NCBI RefSeq assembly: GCF_019097595.1
Contig: NC_080734.1
Location: 18,492,892-18,556,891 of the forward strand
Length of the DNA stretch: 64,000 nt
Source: Hemibagrus wyckioides
Taxonomy: Eukaryota; Chordata; Actinopteri; Siluriformes; Bagridae
Reading direction: 5' to 3'
Within the stretch, counting starts at the first letter, position 1; each line of letters starts with the position of its first letter. The notes under the pieces were generated by a model. That model saw only the letters and a list, made by a program, of their open reading frames with translations. It searched no databases and was not told the origin of the DNA. Of this stretch, positions 1-12,100 are shown one piece after another. The translations under genes and the position numbers were made by a program.

Positions 1-221
1 TAAGCTGGTTGTAAGTGGCCAGTGAATGTATCTGTAAGAAATTAATTAATTAAATAATTAAATAATAAAAAAATTTAAAATAAATTATATGTTTCATAAA
101 AATTATTTAAATTATCAGTTTCTTATATGCTTGCAATTAAAAAAGAGAGCAGCCATTTGGTACAAAACATATGATATCTAATGCAAAAAGTTATAACACC
201 TGTATGTACTATATAGTCAAT

Positions 222-600
222 TCCAGTTCATCCCAAAGGTGTTGAGTGGGGTTTAGTCAGAGTCAGGGATCTGTGCAGGACACTCAAGATCTTCTACTCC
301 AAACAAGTTTAGGGAAGGCCCACATATGGGTTTTATGGTCAGGGGTTCACACATTTATGGCTGTATATGTTTGTTGTATGTTTACAGAATGACTTTGTAT
401 GTTGTAGCTTTAACATTGTCCCATCACTGGAACTAAGAGACTCTAACCCTGTTCCAGGATGACGATGCCCCTGTACACAAAGCACAGAGCTCTATGAAGA
501 CATGGTGTGTTAATGTTGAAGTGGAAGAACTGGAGTGTCCTGCACTGAGCCCTGACTCTGATTCAACCCCACTGAACACCTTTGGGATGAACTAAAACAC
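222..600. repeat. Inverted pair of Tc1-transposase-derived fragments
   Basis: Positions 222-305 are approximately the reverse complement of 515-600. Both derive from the 3' part of a Tc1-type transposase gene: the plus copy reads, with stops, like the family block containing 'APVHKA', 'WPALSPD' and 'NTFGMN'. The stretch between them (about 305-515) continues the transposase-like sequence. It is a dead, rearranged copy upstream of sgcb. Similar fragments occur at about 45.9-46.1 kb, 46.35-46.51 kb and 47.74-47.80 kb. Confidence 0.65.
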
Positions 601-749
601 CGACTGAACCCCAGACCTCCTCATCAGTGTCTGATCTCACTAATGCTCTTGTAGCTGAATGATCACTAATCCCCACAGACACGCTCCAACATCTAGTGAA
701 AATCTTTCAAAGAAGTAAATAAATCTGGAATGGGATGTTCAGCAAGAAG

Positions 750-978
750 ATGGTGGGCGGTGGTAGCTCAAGTGATTATGGCTCTGGGTCGTTGAGCGGA
801 AGATTGAGGTTTAAGCCCCAGCACTGCCAAGCTGCCACCGCTGGGCCCTTAAACAAGGCCCCCATCCCACCCTGCTCCAGGGGTGCTGCATCATGGCTGA
901 CCCTGTGCTCTAACCCCAACCTTCAAGGATGGGATATGCGAAGAAATAATTTTACTGTGACAAATAAAGACCTTAACT
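750..978 (+). mobile_element. tRNA-derived SINE, plus orientation
   Basis: The head resembles a polymerase III internal promoter: an A-box-like 'gtggtagctcaagtgatta' near 761 and a B-box-like 'ggtttaagcccc' near 808. It is followed by the body of a SINE common in otophysan fish ('agcactgccaagctgccacc', 'ctccaggggtgctgcatcat') and a tail ending 'tgacaaataaag'. The open frame crossing it is a by-product of the SINE and not a gene. The family assignment is from memory of fish repeats. Confidence 0.7.
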
Positions 979-1319
979 TAGATATGGATGCGATGGTCAA
1001 GTGTCCACAAATTCTTGTCCATTTGGTGGTGTCGTGTCTTGTGCTCATGTCTAACCTATTACCACCAAAGTCTAAAAAGCCTCTAGATAAATATATTGGC
1101 ATTGCTATATCGGGGTTTCCCATTTCTGGAAAGCCCAGTACAGGCCCATAACAACGGGCCTCCTTCCTACGACATTGACCAAACCATTCAAAGCGTGCCT
1201 AAAATCTATCAAACAATCAGATTTTTAAGTATATCTCTATCTTATATGTCTCAGTTGAGTATATTTATGTGTACATTTTATAGCCATTGCAATACAATTG
1301 CTATAATGTGTGTAATTTA

Positions 1320-1414
1320 GTGGTCGGTTCCCCCCTCCGTTTTTCCCAGTGGAACATTCCGCTGTTGATGTGTGCTCGGCGCTGTCAAACGCAGGACAGG
1401 GAGGGAGGGTCAAC
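1320..1414 (+). promoter_or_regulatory. Likely sgcb promoter / 5' UTR
   Basis: A short CpG-containing, C-rich stretch immediately precedes the sgcb start codon, with no TATA box in the expected place. The further upstream DNA is AT-rich. I infer a TATA-less promoter or 5' UTR from position only; no start site can be read from the sequence. Confidence 0.35.
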
Positions 1415-4400
1415 ATGGCGTCCGAGCAGGTCTGTTTATAAAGTGAAATAACCTGCTTTATTACATTCATCCTCTGGCTTTTGAATGATTTGCTCCTGTG
1501 CGAAATGTCTGTCTGTTGTTCGTTGGTTATCTGCATGTGTAAAAGTGTAGTGAAGGGAAAGAAGTACCTCTGTGCGTTTTTTTTGTATGGTTCGTGTTCA
1601 TAGCGCTTATGGGGAAAATCCTTCTTTCATAAATGGTGTCTGCATTTACGTTTGTTTCGCATGACTACCGGTTTTATTTCTTCCCGACTACAAAAGAGTA
1701 TAATTTGATCAGTTACTGTCTAGAAGGCAGGAACGGGAGGGTGTGATTTATTTTTAGTCCTACCGTTACTCAGTAGGCTGCGTGCAGAGAGACAGGCTGG
1801 CGCGTGCTGCATTCCTGAGCGCCGCCGTGTGGCTCGGGTGGAAATCTTAATGGCTGTGTTTACACGCGCTCTCTTTCATCGGCCCCGTTTAATTCGGTTC
1901 GACTGACCATTCGGAAAGTGCTGTTTTGTTATGCACCCCACAGTGTGATCCGGACATTCGTGTACATATGCATCACGTGTAGTCGGACAAAACTTTGGAA
2001 TGTGTTCGTGGTCGCGTTCACACTACTGCACTGTGCAGGGAATTTTTTTTTTGAATCCGATTTAGAAAGCAGTCGCATTTGTTCACATGGCAAATGTCAC
2101 CACAATGCCTCGCTTTAAATAATGGTATTAGCCAGTTGATGAACAGTCTGTGGTTTTGCAGGACTTTGGGCAGTTTAGCCCAAAGAGATTTGTAACATCA
2201 GATCAGAGAATTATTTTCCTTTAGGAGTCAGTTAAGTGTCTGCTGTATGCCTTTTATTCAGGAGTGGCTTGACACTCTACCATAAAGGGACTGAGTGATG
2301 TGGTATTTTCTGATATGGTTGAACTTCTGGCAGGATCACTGCTGAGGTCTTTTGAACCTCTGATCGAGTGGTCATTGGGCAACGTCCCTGACCGAGGCTC
2401 TTCTAGCCCGGTTACTGAGTTTTGCCCGGAATTCAGCTCTGGTTCCAAAATTCTTCCATCTAAAAACGATGGAAGATTAAAATATTGAGAAATTTGTCAG
2501 TTTTATGCCTATGCCCAGATCTTGAATCAGTTTGATTGCAGAGGTCTACAGAGTGTTCCTTGGACTTTATGGCTTGTTTTGTGCTTTTCTAAAGCATGTC
2601 CAATCACATGTATGTGCTCTGGGTGTAAGGTGAACTCTAGTCACATTCTAGATTCATCTCATGATAATCAAAGCAGTAAGGATGCAGCTAAGTTTGGTTT
2701 AGAGTCCCATTTTCCAAGGGTATACAAGTTTATTTAATGAGTGATTTTATAATTTTGATTTGTAATAAATTTGCAAAAAAAAAATTCTAAAACGAAAAAT
2801 TCATTTTGTCATTATGGATTATTGTGTATAGCGTAAAACATATGTTTAATCCATTTAAAATTAAGTCTACACAGATAATGTGTAAGAACAAGGCCTAAGT
2901 AACAAGCGTGTGGTCTTTACCAACTTCTCTAAGCAAGCAAAAAAAGTTTTTTTTTTCCATTGTGTCACCTCAGGTGACACAATGGAAAAAAAAAAAAACA
3001 CAACAGGTAATTAATAGGTAGTAATTTTCCCCAAAACCAACGTTCAAAAATCACGTGTGGAAAAATAAGTATACTCTATAATTCGGTAACATGTAGAACA
3101 ACCTTTAATAACAGTAAATTGAATCATTTGTTTTCTGTTGGAGTTTATCAGTTTCTTACATCGTTTCAGAGAAACAGTCGTGTTTGGCCCAATTGTCTTT
3201 ACAACATTGCTTTATCATTGATGATTGGGGGCATTTATTTATGAACAGCTCTCCTACAATCGCTCTACAGTATCTCAGTGGGGTTGAGCTCTGGACTTGG
3301 CTATTCCGACAATTGATTTTTAACTTCTTTATCCATTTAGATGTTGATTCGATGTATGTTTGGGATCATTGTCCTGTTGCATGATCCAATATTTACATCA
3401 AGAATATTCTGGTATAAAATGGAGTTTCTCAATGACTGATGGTTTCCCAGATCCTGTGGCTGCAAAACAAGCTCAAATCACCACCACACCACAATAATCA
3501 CCATGAGATGATGTGCAGATACACTGTGTGGTTTTTACCAAAAAATGGAGATGTGCATGATCACCAGACATCTCCACTTTGGTCTCATCAGTTCTAAGGA
3601 TATTGTTCCAGAACTGATGCAGTTTTGCAAATCTAACTTCTTATTCTTTTTGGAGATAAAAGGCTTAGGCATCCTTCCATGAAAGCCATGCATGATCAAT
3701 CTTTTACTGTGTGTGCTGTCATGAACACAAACGTTTATTGTGTTTACAGAAGTCTATAGATCGAATGTTGTAGCTCTTGGGCTTTTCTTTATATCTCTGA
3801 GCATTAAACGGTCTGACCTTGGACTGAATTTGCTTGACTCTTGGCAAGATTGATGTGAGTGAGAATCCCTCTGTTCAAAGAGTGAAGTATAGAAGGGGGA
3901 GACATGCTGGTTTGTATGGGAGCACACTTTTTAGTCACTCGGTAAATTGTAGGCTACTATTTACTTTAAAAATGGCCATGCTTTAATTGCATGGAATTGC
4001 CATATTATTGCTTCTGTTACTTCTTCTTCTTCTTCTACTTCTTTTCTTCAGCTCTGTGTTAATTGCCATTGTTTTGGACTGGGTATTGATAGGTGTGATG
4101 GTCAGGTGTCTACATACTTTTGGCCAATATAGTGTATTTCAAATAGTTCATTGTCATTATTTGTTTTCAAATGGTAGAAAATAGTAAATTTTACTAACAG
4201 TTGTGTCCAAATATTTGAGTGTTAGAGTAGGTATACACCGATCAGGCATAACATTGACAGCAGTGCCAGGTGAAGTGAATAAGACTGAGTATCTCCTCAT
4301 CATGGCACCTGTTAGTGGGTGGGATATATTAGGCAGCAAGTGAACATTTTGTCCTCAAAGTTGATGTGTTAGAAGCAGGAAAAATGGACAAGTGTAAGGA

Positions 4401-7104
4401 TTTGAGCGAGTTTGACGAAGGACCAAATTGTGATGTCTAGACGACTGGATCAGAGCTTCTCCAAAACTGCAGCTCTTGTGGGGTGTTCCCGGTCTGCAGT
4501 GGTCAGTATCTATCAAAAGTGGTCCAAGGAAGGAACAGTGGTGAACCGGTGACAGGGTCATGGACTGCCAGGGGTCATTGATTCACGTGGGGAGTGAAGG
4601 CTGGCCCGTGTGATCCGATCCAACAGACGAGCTACTGTTGCTCAAATTGCTGAAGAAGTTAATGCTGGTTCTGATAGAAAGGTGTCAGAATACACAGTGC
4701 AGGACGGGTCAGGGCTGTGCGGGCAGCAAAAGGGGGACCAACACAATATTAGGCAGTTGGTCATAATGTTATGCCTGATCAGTGTATATAAGCATGCAAT
4801 ATACATTAAACAACTGTCCTTTCTCTCCCTCCTTATAGGAGAGCTCAAATGGTCCGGTGAAGAAGTCAATGCGAGAGAAGGCCATTGAGAGAAGGGCTGT
4901 TAGTAAGGAACACAACAGCAACTTCAAGGCTGGATACGTGCCCATAGAGGAGGAGAGACTGCACAAGACGGGGCTGAGGGGACGGAAAGGCAACATTGCC
5001 GTGTGCGTCATTGTCCTGCTCTTCCTGCTTGCACTCATCAACCTCATCGTGAGTGAATCCGAAGAAGAGTCTTGTGTTTAATATTGTGTTACTGTTAATG
5101 CACACATCCATACACTTTCCAGTCATGAGGCAGCAGCGTTGTGAACAACAACAACAACAACAACATGCAGATACGGCTCAAGAGCTATAGTTAACTTCTG
5201 TTTACGTCGATGCATCATAATGAGGAAGAAATGTGCTGTCTGGGGTGTTAGGAAACTGACAGTCTGAAGAGTTTAGTATTATGTAGTATTTTTGTATTTT
5301 GTCACACTATTTCGTGTAGTCTTACACACACACTAACCTGTTTGAAACCAGCAGCCATGATTGACTGACTGGATAACGTTATGAATTGTGTTCTTAATGA
5401 TGTTTTAATGGCTCCCCTTGTGCTTTCTCACCGCGTGTCAGATAACCCTGGTGATCTGGACAGTTATTCGGATCGGACCGAATGGCTGCGACAGCATGGA
5501 ATTCCATGAGAGCGGCCTACTGCGCTTTAAGCAGAAAGCTGACATGGGGGTGGTCCACCCACTGCACAAGAGCACTGTGGGAGGGAGGAAGGACCAGGAT
5601 CTTGTCATCACCGGCAACAACAACCCAGTAAGTGTGGATAAGACTTCTATAGATTAGTCTTTGAACCTTAGAGGGTCACATGTAGCTTCTAATACTGTTG
5701 ATAATTAGCAGTATGAATCTCATATATATCTCATATCTCAGTGCATGTCTCTGTGCTTTTTCCTGTGAATTCGTGGATGCTTTAGGTGGTGTTTCAACAA
5801 GGCAACACCAAGCTAAGTGTTGAAAAAGACAAGACGTCTATCACCAGTGACCTGGGTGTTTCTTTCACTGACCCACGCACACAAACCACCTTCTTCAGCA
5901 CAGACTTTGATAACCACGAGTTCCACTTACCCAAACAGGTCAAAGTGCTCAATGTGAAGAAAGCCTCCACTGAACGGGTGAGTGTTCTTGTATCACATTT
6001 CATTATATATTCTTTAGGTGCCTCCCAAATTGAATATTTATTCAATGTTCCACATCATTTTATAGCAATTTGTAGTATAGTGTGAGTAGTGTGTTCACAC
6101 TGAAAATTCCAACACAATGAAGCCAACATCCTCCAACATCCAGACATGCTCCAACATCTCCTGGATGGATCCTCCTTGAAGAGTGAATTGTAAATTACAT
6201 TTTAATTTGTAACTGTAAATATGAAATTCACGCCTTGTATGTTCTATTATTTCTTAAGCCCTTGATTTATGTCATAGGCTGCTGGAGGATTCAAAGGGTA
6301 CGAATTTCACTGTATGGTGTAACATGATGTGTTTCCTGAACATATGACAATAAACATTGGAATCTTGAAACCTATTATAACAGCAAACACATGGGAAATA
6401 AATCTGGAATAAGATAGTTAACAAGCACATATGAATGTGATGGTCAGCAGTGCACATGTTTTTGGATATATAGTGTATCGTTTATAGACACCGTTTTAAG
6501 AAGCAATGGAATATTAAAGATGAAAATGTGATTGTACAGATCACTAGCAACGCATCGTCCGATCTGATGATCAAAGGTGACGGCAAGGCCATCATTCGTG
6601 GAAACGAGGGCGTCTTCATCATGGGCAAGACGGTCGAGTTCAGGATGGGCGGCGATATAGAGCTGAAAGCTGTGAGTACTGTCTTCTGCTTCATCTGTCC
6701 TACAGGTATTTCTGTGCAGGAGTAGACATTAAAATAATCAAACACATTTTAATTGAGTCCTTGACTATTAAGTGCAGGACTAATTTCAGAGAGTTTATGT
6801 ATATTTGATGGCATAATCTTCAGTAAAACGTTAATCGATGTGTGACTGAATTCTGGGACCGCTCAGCCTTACCAGGTTAATCCGTGTTTATACGCAGGAC
6901 AACAGCATCATTCTGAACGGCTCGGTGATGTTCAGTCCATCGCGCATCCCTAACACGTCTCAGGGGAGTGAGCTGTACTTCAACGAAGGCCTGGAGAGGT
7001 ACAAGCTCTGTATGTGTGCAGATGGGACCCTGTTCAGAGTGCAGGTCAAATATCCTAACATGGGCTGCCAGACCACGGACAACCCCTGTGGAGCGGCGCA
7101 CTGA
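1415..7104 (+). CDS. sgcb: Beta-sarcoglycan (six coding exons)
   Basis: Coding exons: 1415-1429, 4839-5048, 5442-5627, 5786-5977, 6540-6671, 6898-7104. All have GT/AG borders and every exon is a multiple of three; the total is 942 nt, 313 aa (human about 318). Beta-sarcoglycan is a type II glycoprotein of the sarcoglycan subcomplex of the dystrophin complex at the muscle sarcolemma. Visible: a short N-terminal cytoplasmic tail containing '[12 protein letters not shown]' and '[11 protein letters not shown]', one transmembrane segment near residues 60-90 split across the exon 2/3 junction, an extracellular region with '[18 protein letters not shown]', N-glycosylation sequons (NAS, NGS, NTS), and the conserved C-terminal cysteine cluster (CMC, MGC, NPCG). 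The N-terminal alanine run of the human protein is absent. Exon 1 codes only five residues, so intron 1 (3.4 kb, full of transposons) carries most of the gene's length. Identification is very strong. Confidence 0.97.
2947..2995. repeat. Perfect 24-bp-arm palindrome
   Basis: 2947-2970 and 2972-2995 are exact reverse complements around a single central C at 2971. The arms run T10-ccattgtgtcacct and its complement. It lies in sgcb intron 1 beside a decayed transposon. Confidence 0.9.
3010..3960. mobile_element. Decayed DNA-transposon-like interspersed repeat
   Basis: I recognise phrases that recur across teleost genomes ('ttggtctcatcagttctaag', 'gagcattaaacggtctgacc', 'gtgttgtagctcttgggctt'-like text), which resemble an antisense transposase-derived repeat. 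No intact frame or clear termini can be seen. The superfamily is left open. It occupies much of sgcb intron 1. Confidence 0.45.
4088..4136. repeat. Solo terminal repeat of a Tc1-type element
   Basis: The text 'cttttggccaatatagtgta' with preceding 'ggtcaggtgtctacata' matches the right terminal inverted repeat of Tc1-type fish elements. No matching left end was found nearby. Confidence 0.45.
4236..4784. mobile_element. Internally deleted Tc1-family element (copy 1)
   Basis: The 549-bp element begins 'caccgatcaggcataacatt' and ends with the inverted counterpart 'aatgttatgcctgatcagtg', flanked by TA on both sides as expected for Tc1/mariner insertion. Inside, 4600-4700 still encodes a piece of transposase N-terminal domain ('[18 protein letters not shown]'). 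It lies in sgcb intron 1, 54 bp before the exon 2 acceptor. Sister copies are at 43932-44456 and about 49290-49810. Confidence 0.85.
6255..6365 (+). mobile_element. SINE/LINE 3'-tail fragment
   Basis: The text 'acgaatttcactgtatggtg' followed by 'catatgacaataaac' is the typical 3' tail of fish tRNA-SINEs and their partner LINEs. No head is present. It lies in sgcb intron 4. Confidence 0.45.
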
Positions 7105-8368
7105 GAGGAGGGGAATTCCACAAGACACACGCACACACGCACACACACATGCTGAAACACACCTGGATATGCTTTTAAGTACTGATAACAGCTCTACATG
7201 ATAAAGTTCATGGAATTTTTTATATAGAGATAGCCATAATTACATAAAATCTAATTACATCTGATTTTGCTGTGTTTAAGTCCAGATTATACACACATTC
7301 ATTTTATAATTACTCATAACGTTAAACCCCACCCTGCACAAACACTCACCTTTTTCTTACGTAAGAACTTGGCCAAAGAGCTGCCGGTGATTTATCATTG
7401 ATTCACCTTGGCATTTTTATTGTTTTTAAAGCCGATTGCTCTTTAGCTGTCCGTACATGCAGTATGGAGGTTTGATGAAAATTTCTGGTGGATGTTTTTT
7501 CTTAAAGGCAGTATTATCTTTTTTTTGTTTTGTTTTTTGTTTTGTTTTTGAATGTAACACGTTATTTCTCTGGAACACGGTGCATCTGCAAACTGATAAA
7601 AGCTCTTAGGGAAACTCCAGACAGCAGCCTTGTGGGTCATGACGCACTACACAGGGTGTCTGAGATATTTCTATATAGTTCTATGTCGGCAGCCGAATTT
7701 CTCATGATTCTCGGTTGTCCAGGATTCACTTTAAAACAGACCTCAGTTCACCTCCTCAAGAAACCGAAATGTATTAGCAATATAGAGATTGTGTTAAAAG
7801 GGATGATCTGTTCACCATGTGGCTTAACCCTGTACTCATAAGTCACTTAATCTGCTTAACTGCTGTTGCCTCCAGTCATAAGGTTGATGTATAGTAGAAT
7901 GGCATTAAGATTTAATGTGCATCTGAGATGTCATGCCTGGTCAGGTTTACTGTATTCACAGTGCCATAGAATTTTAAAAACATTGTGTGCTGCAAAAAAA
8001 TAAATAAATAAATAAATAAATTTAAAAAAAAAGGGCATGGATGCACTTAAAGATAAAATTATTTTTGTCGGTCATTTAAGAATTTTTGTTTTGTGCTTTA
8101 AATAATATCTATCAGCTAAGATGGAAATAGAAACCATATGGTATTTGAGTTGTTTGATATTTTGTGCAATACAATAACACTTTGGCTCGTAGTTTTCATG
8201 TGTGATATTTATTTGAAAGATGTCGTTTTCTTTTAACGATGTGTTTAAATGATGACCGTGGTGCATTTTATTTTTTCTCTAATGGTCATTAACTTGTGTT
8301 ACATGCATACAAGCAGCTGCAGTTTAAAAGGGAATTCATTTTTCATTCAAATGTTTGCATTGAATAAA
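7105..8368 (+). other. sgcb 3' UTR with candidate poly(A) signal
   Basis: There is no coding sequence here. A CA-rich stretch follows the stop codon and a mixed poly-A/AAAT run lies at about 7995-8030. The clearest AATAAA suitable for the transcript end is at 8363-8368. The UTR extent is inferred. Confidence 0.45.
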
Positions 8369-9090
8369 TCAATTTGAGTATAAAAAAACTTCTCTGGATT
8401 GGTGATTATTTGCTTTACTAATATGATTTTATATTTACTCTACTTTATAATTATTAAAATGCTTTGGTGGAGCAAAACCGTAGTAAGAAATTAACTTACA
8501 CACGTGATTGTAAGTTATTTACAACAGCGTGTGTGTGTTCATGTACTTCAGCAATACACTGTAGACTTTGATCTTAGGTGGGTTCGAGACAAAGTCAAAG
8601 AATTTCACTGTCACAAGCAAAAGTGTTTGGATGACACGATACTGAGCGAGGGTTACAGCGTTGTCTCTGAAGTGGCTTTAAACGCTGTGTGAGGTAGGCA
8701 AAAATATTTTATTAATAATTTTTTTTTTTTTTTTTAAAGAAATTCTCACAGCCTAAATATATACACAACATCTGTTAGTGAAAGAAAATTGCTTTTATTT
8801 TCTAATAATACAAATGGTTGTAGGGTTAAAGAGAGGTTTGGTTTGTGATTGTTTTATTGTAAAGGCAAACATTAAGAATTATTAACATTAAAATGACAAA
8901 AGAAAACAGAAACTTCATATATGATCATTATATATATATATATCACCTCTCACTATAGTGATTAAAAAGAACATGATGTCTTGATTAAAATCATTTAATT
9001 TAACAATAATTTTTCTCAAGTATTAAGCACACTGACATCACAGCACCTCTTACTGACCTGGTACAAAACTTTCATCTCTATATTATACAG
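8369..9090. other. sgcb-lrrc66 spacer, nothing recognised
   Basis: AT-rich DNA with poly-T at 8718-8737 and an (AT)n run near 8932-8943. An AG splice acceptor at 9089-9090 just before the lrrc66 start suggests that an untranslated first exon lies somewhere in this interval, but I cannot place it. Confidence 0.4.
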
Positions 9091-9101
9091 GGTTTGCTGT
9101 G

Positions 9102-12100
9102 ATGTTAGTGGCCAGCCTTGTACACTGCATTGCAGTTCTGTTTTTCCAGCTGTGGGGGGTACAAACCCTCTCCTCCATCCCTGCCTGTCCAGCTTCCTGC
9201 TTATGTGAAGAGACTTTACTCGTCAACTGTGCCTCACTGGGTCTGCCCAAGGCCCCTTCACATATCCCAGCAACAACCACTGCCTTGGATCTATCCCATA
9301 ATGCCTTACATACTCTGGCTCCTCTTGGGGCAGGCCACATGTTTTTGCCAGGGCTTTGGCATTTGCGGGTGGGAAATAATTCACTGGAGAGTCTATCCAT
9401 GTGTTCAGGGAGCCAAGGAATTGTGGGAACTAGGACCCTGACTAGAAGAAAACAGAGATGTGTGTCCTGGGCACCTGATCTACAGTCACTGTCTGCTGAC
9501 AGAAACCAGCTAAAATGTCTGCCAAGAGGTGAGAACTTCACCCGCTCACACACGGGCACACCCAGAATATTTCAGAAACCTTATCAGGTCCAAAAATCTG
9601 TGCCACTCTGGCAACAGTGATGTCATTTCCACTTAGTAAGCGTGGAATTAAATATGATGAGACATGCTTTTATAGGAAAATAATCAGGGACCGGTGGGGT
9701 GGTGTGACCCAGTGTGATTAAATCCCGAAGTTCAATACTCTCCTAAAACAGCATGGCTCAAAGTGTTTTATTCCTCTTACACCTTTTCCAAAAATTACAT
9801 CTTAATATTTATTAAAGAATAACATATACATAAAGCTATAAACAGTACCTTTACCAGTCTCTCTCTCTCTCAAGTTAATTAGAATAATAGTGAGTGAGCT
9901 GTTTCTGTTAGAACATGTACATTAATGTAAACCTTTAAAAATACATGAAAACAATCCTCTTCTAAAAAATAAAATAACTATTTGCCTTGCAGTTGCTAGA
10001 GCTGCTGTTATAGAAGATTATTCATCTTTTGACCAGTCAAAATCTAAAATTCAACAGGTTTCTAGTAATTCAGCTGTATTGTAATAGTTATAATACAGTC
10101 AGTTTATTAGAAGCGCAATGTATAATATTATGCGAATTCAGGTCAAGAGCTTTGATTAATGTTCACATCAAACATCAGAATAACTAAAGCTCTTGACCTG
10201 TGTCTGCATAATAATATTATGCATTATGCTGCTGCTACGTGATTGGCTGAAAGGATAACTGGATGGATTTGTACCTTAGGTGTTCCTAATTAAATGAATG
10301 GTGAGTAAATATATCTAAAATAATTGATATTGTCAGATAAACAGTACAGCAGCTCATAAGCCAGTTTTAATAACTGGAAGGCAAGGTGGCGTATATCAGT
10401 AAAGCCCTTTTCTAAAACATATACAGTAGTTTCTATGTGTCAGAGCTGGACTGTGGTGTTTGTGGGGTTGATTTACACTGAAGCATAATGTTTGAGTGTC
10501 TCTGTCATTAGCACATACAAACAGAAATTCTAAAAAACTAATTTAAGTTGTTCATCTCATTGTTAGGCCTTTCTTCTGTAATGCGAATCACTTCATGTTG
10601 TTTAACCAGTGAGAACACCCCTCTCCCATGCAGTGTTAAAGGGCTGGGCACAATCATTTCAGTGATTTATAAGGGGCTATAAAGAAAAGATATGCATCTC
10701 ATCACATTCCATGGTTATCTTTGTCTCGGTATTGCTCATGTTCTTTTTGTTATACATGTGTTCACATGGGTGCGTCCCAGGCAAAGTGGAACATTACTTC
10801 TTTCCCTTTTGAGGTATAGATAAAGATGGGCTTATGTAGTATAGAACTATTCAATGTTTATTAGCATCATTGGAGAATATCTCTAATTTTTACATAATCT
10901 AATAGAAAACCAAAGAATCCCAACATTACCAACAGGAATAATTGGTTTAGGAGTTAACTGACATCATTACATACAGCTTTAACACATGAACCTGATCACA
11001 AACACTGGATAACTGAATTGTGCCTCATCTTTATTTATTTGTTCTAATAAGCATATTTTCAGTAATAACCAGGTTTTTAAATCAGGATTAAGGAAGTAAG
11101 AAGGGTCATAAATGTTTAATTTATGTGTTGTTGCTCCCACTCACACAAATTAACTCCTAGTAGCTACAATGAATTATTCAATAACAACAGTGAAACTATC
11201 AGAAATGGCATAGAGATATAGTTTAAGTGGGAGGAATATAAATCTGGAGTGTCTGATGGGTTATGGGAGGTTTAAAATGGTTAACTGGAGCAATAAGGTA
11301 CAGTAGTAGACAGTGCCGGGAACTAAACATACAATTTGGCACCGTTCACAGTTACAGTTTTAATCATTACTACATCAATTCAATAACAAGGATTATTATA
11401 TAAAAGCAATATTTTACGATTTTGTTTCTGTGTCAGACAGGTGTTTCCCCAAATTATTTTCCACAATATATGGGTTTATTTTCTATTTTCTGCAAAGGTT
11501 TCATTTGGTGTCTCTGGTGAGTTCTGTCTGTTTTTCCACACGACTCTTAATTAATGCCAAAGGGCTTTGGTTGCTTTCCATCCCTATTGGCAAGATCAGG
11601 ATCAGCTTTCACAACTTCGAGACATTAAAAGAGACGACAACAGTCTAAACGACAAGAAGTGTGCCAAAATGATCCCATAACCATCATGTTTTTGGGAAAC
11701 ATCCTGTAAGAGGTCTGGGGTATAACTCGGCTTTTCCCAGAGGCAGTGAGCTTTTAGCTGTTTTTGAGTGTGTGTGTGTGTGTGCACAAGACTTTCTACT
11801 CTTCTCCAATAAACCCCTGACCAGTTCTCAGTTCTGCTCAGCAGTCAATACAGCTCTCAAAATAAAAGCATCTCTTTTTCATGCACTGACAGCCAAAACA
11901 TTAATTTCTGCACAGAAACACTGCTGCACCAGAGTCTACCTCAAAATACAGTATAAATCTATAAATGAGGACACAGAAGCAGCTATCTGTATTAACAGTA
12001 GAGCAGATGATTATTCTGAGTACCAACAAAGCAAACACTTAAGATTACTCTTATACACAGTAATTATAAATCGCTACCCTATTATATTTATATTTCACTA

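Noticed and set aside
735..1151. 138-codon plus-strand open frame
   Set aside because: It runs through a tRNA-derived SINE and its tail; no protein family is recognisable.
9083..9559. 158-codon minus-strand open frame opposite lrrc66 exon 1
   Set aside because: It is the shadow of a GC-richer coding exon; no splice or family evidence on the minus strand.
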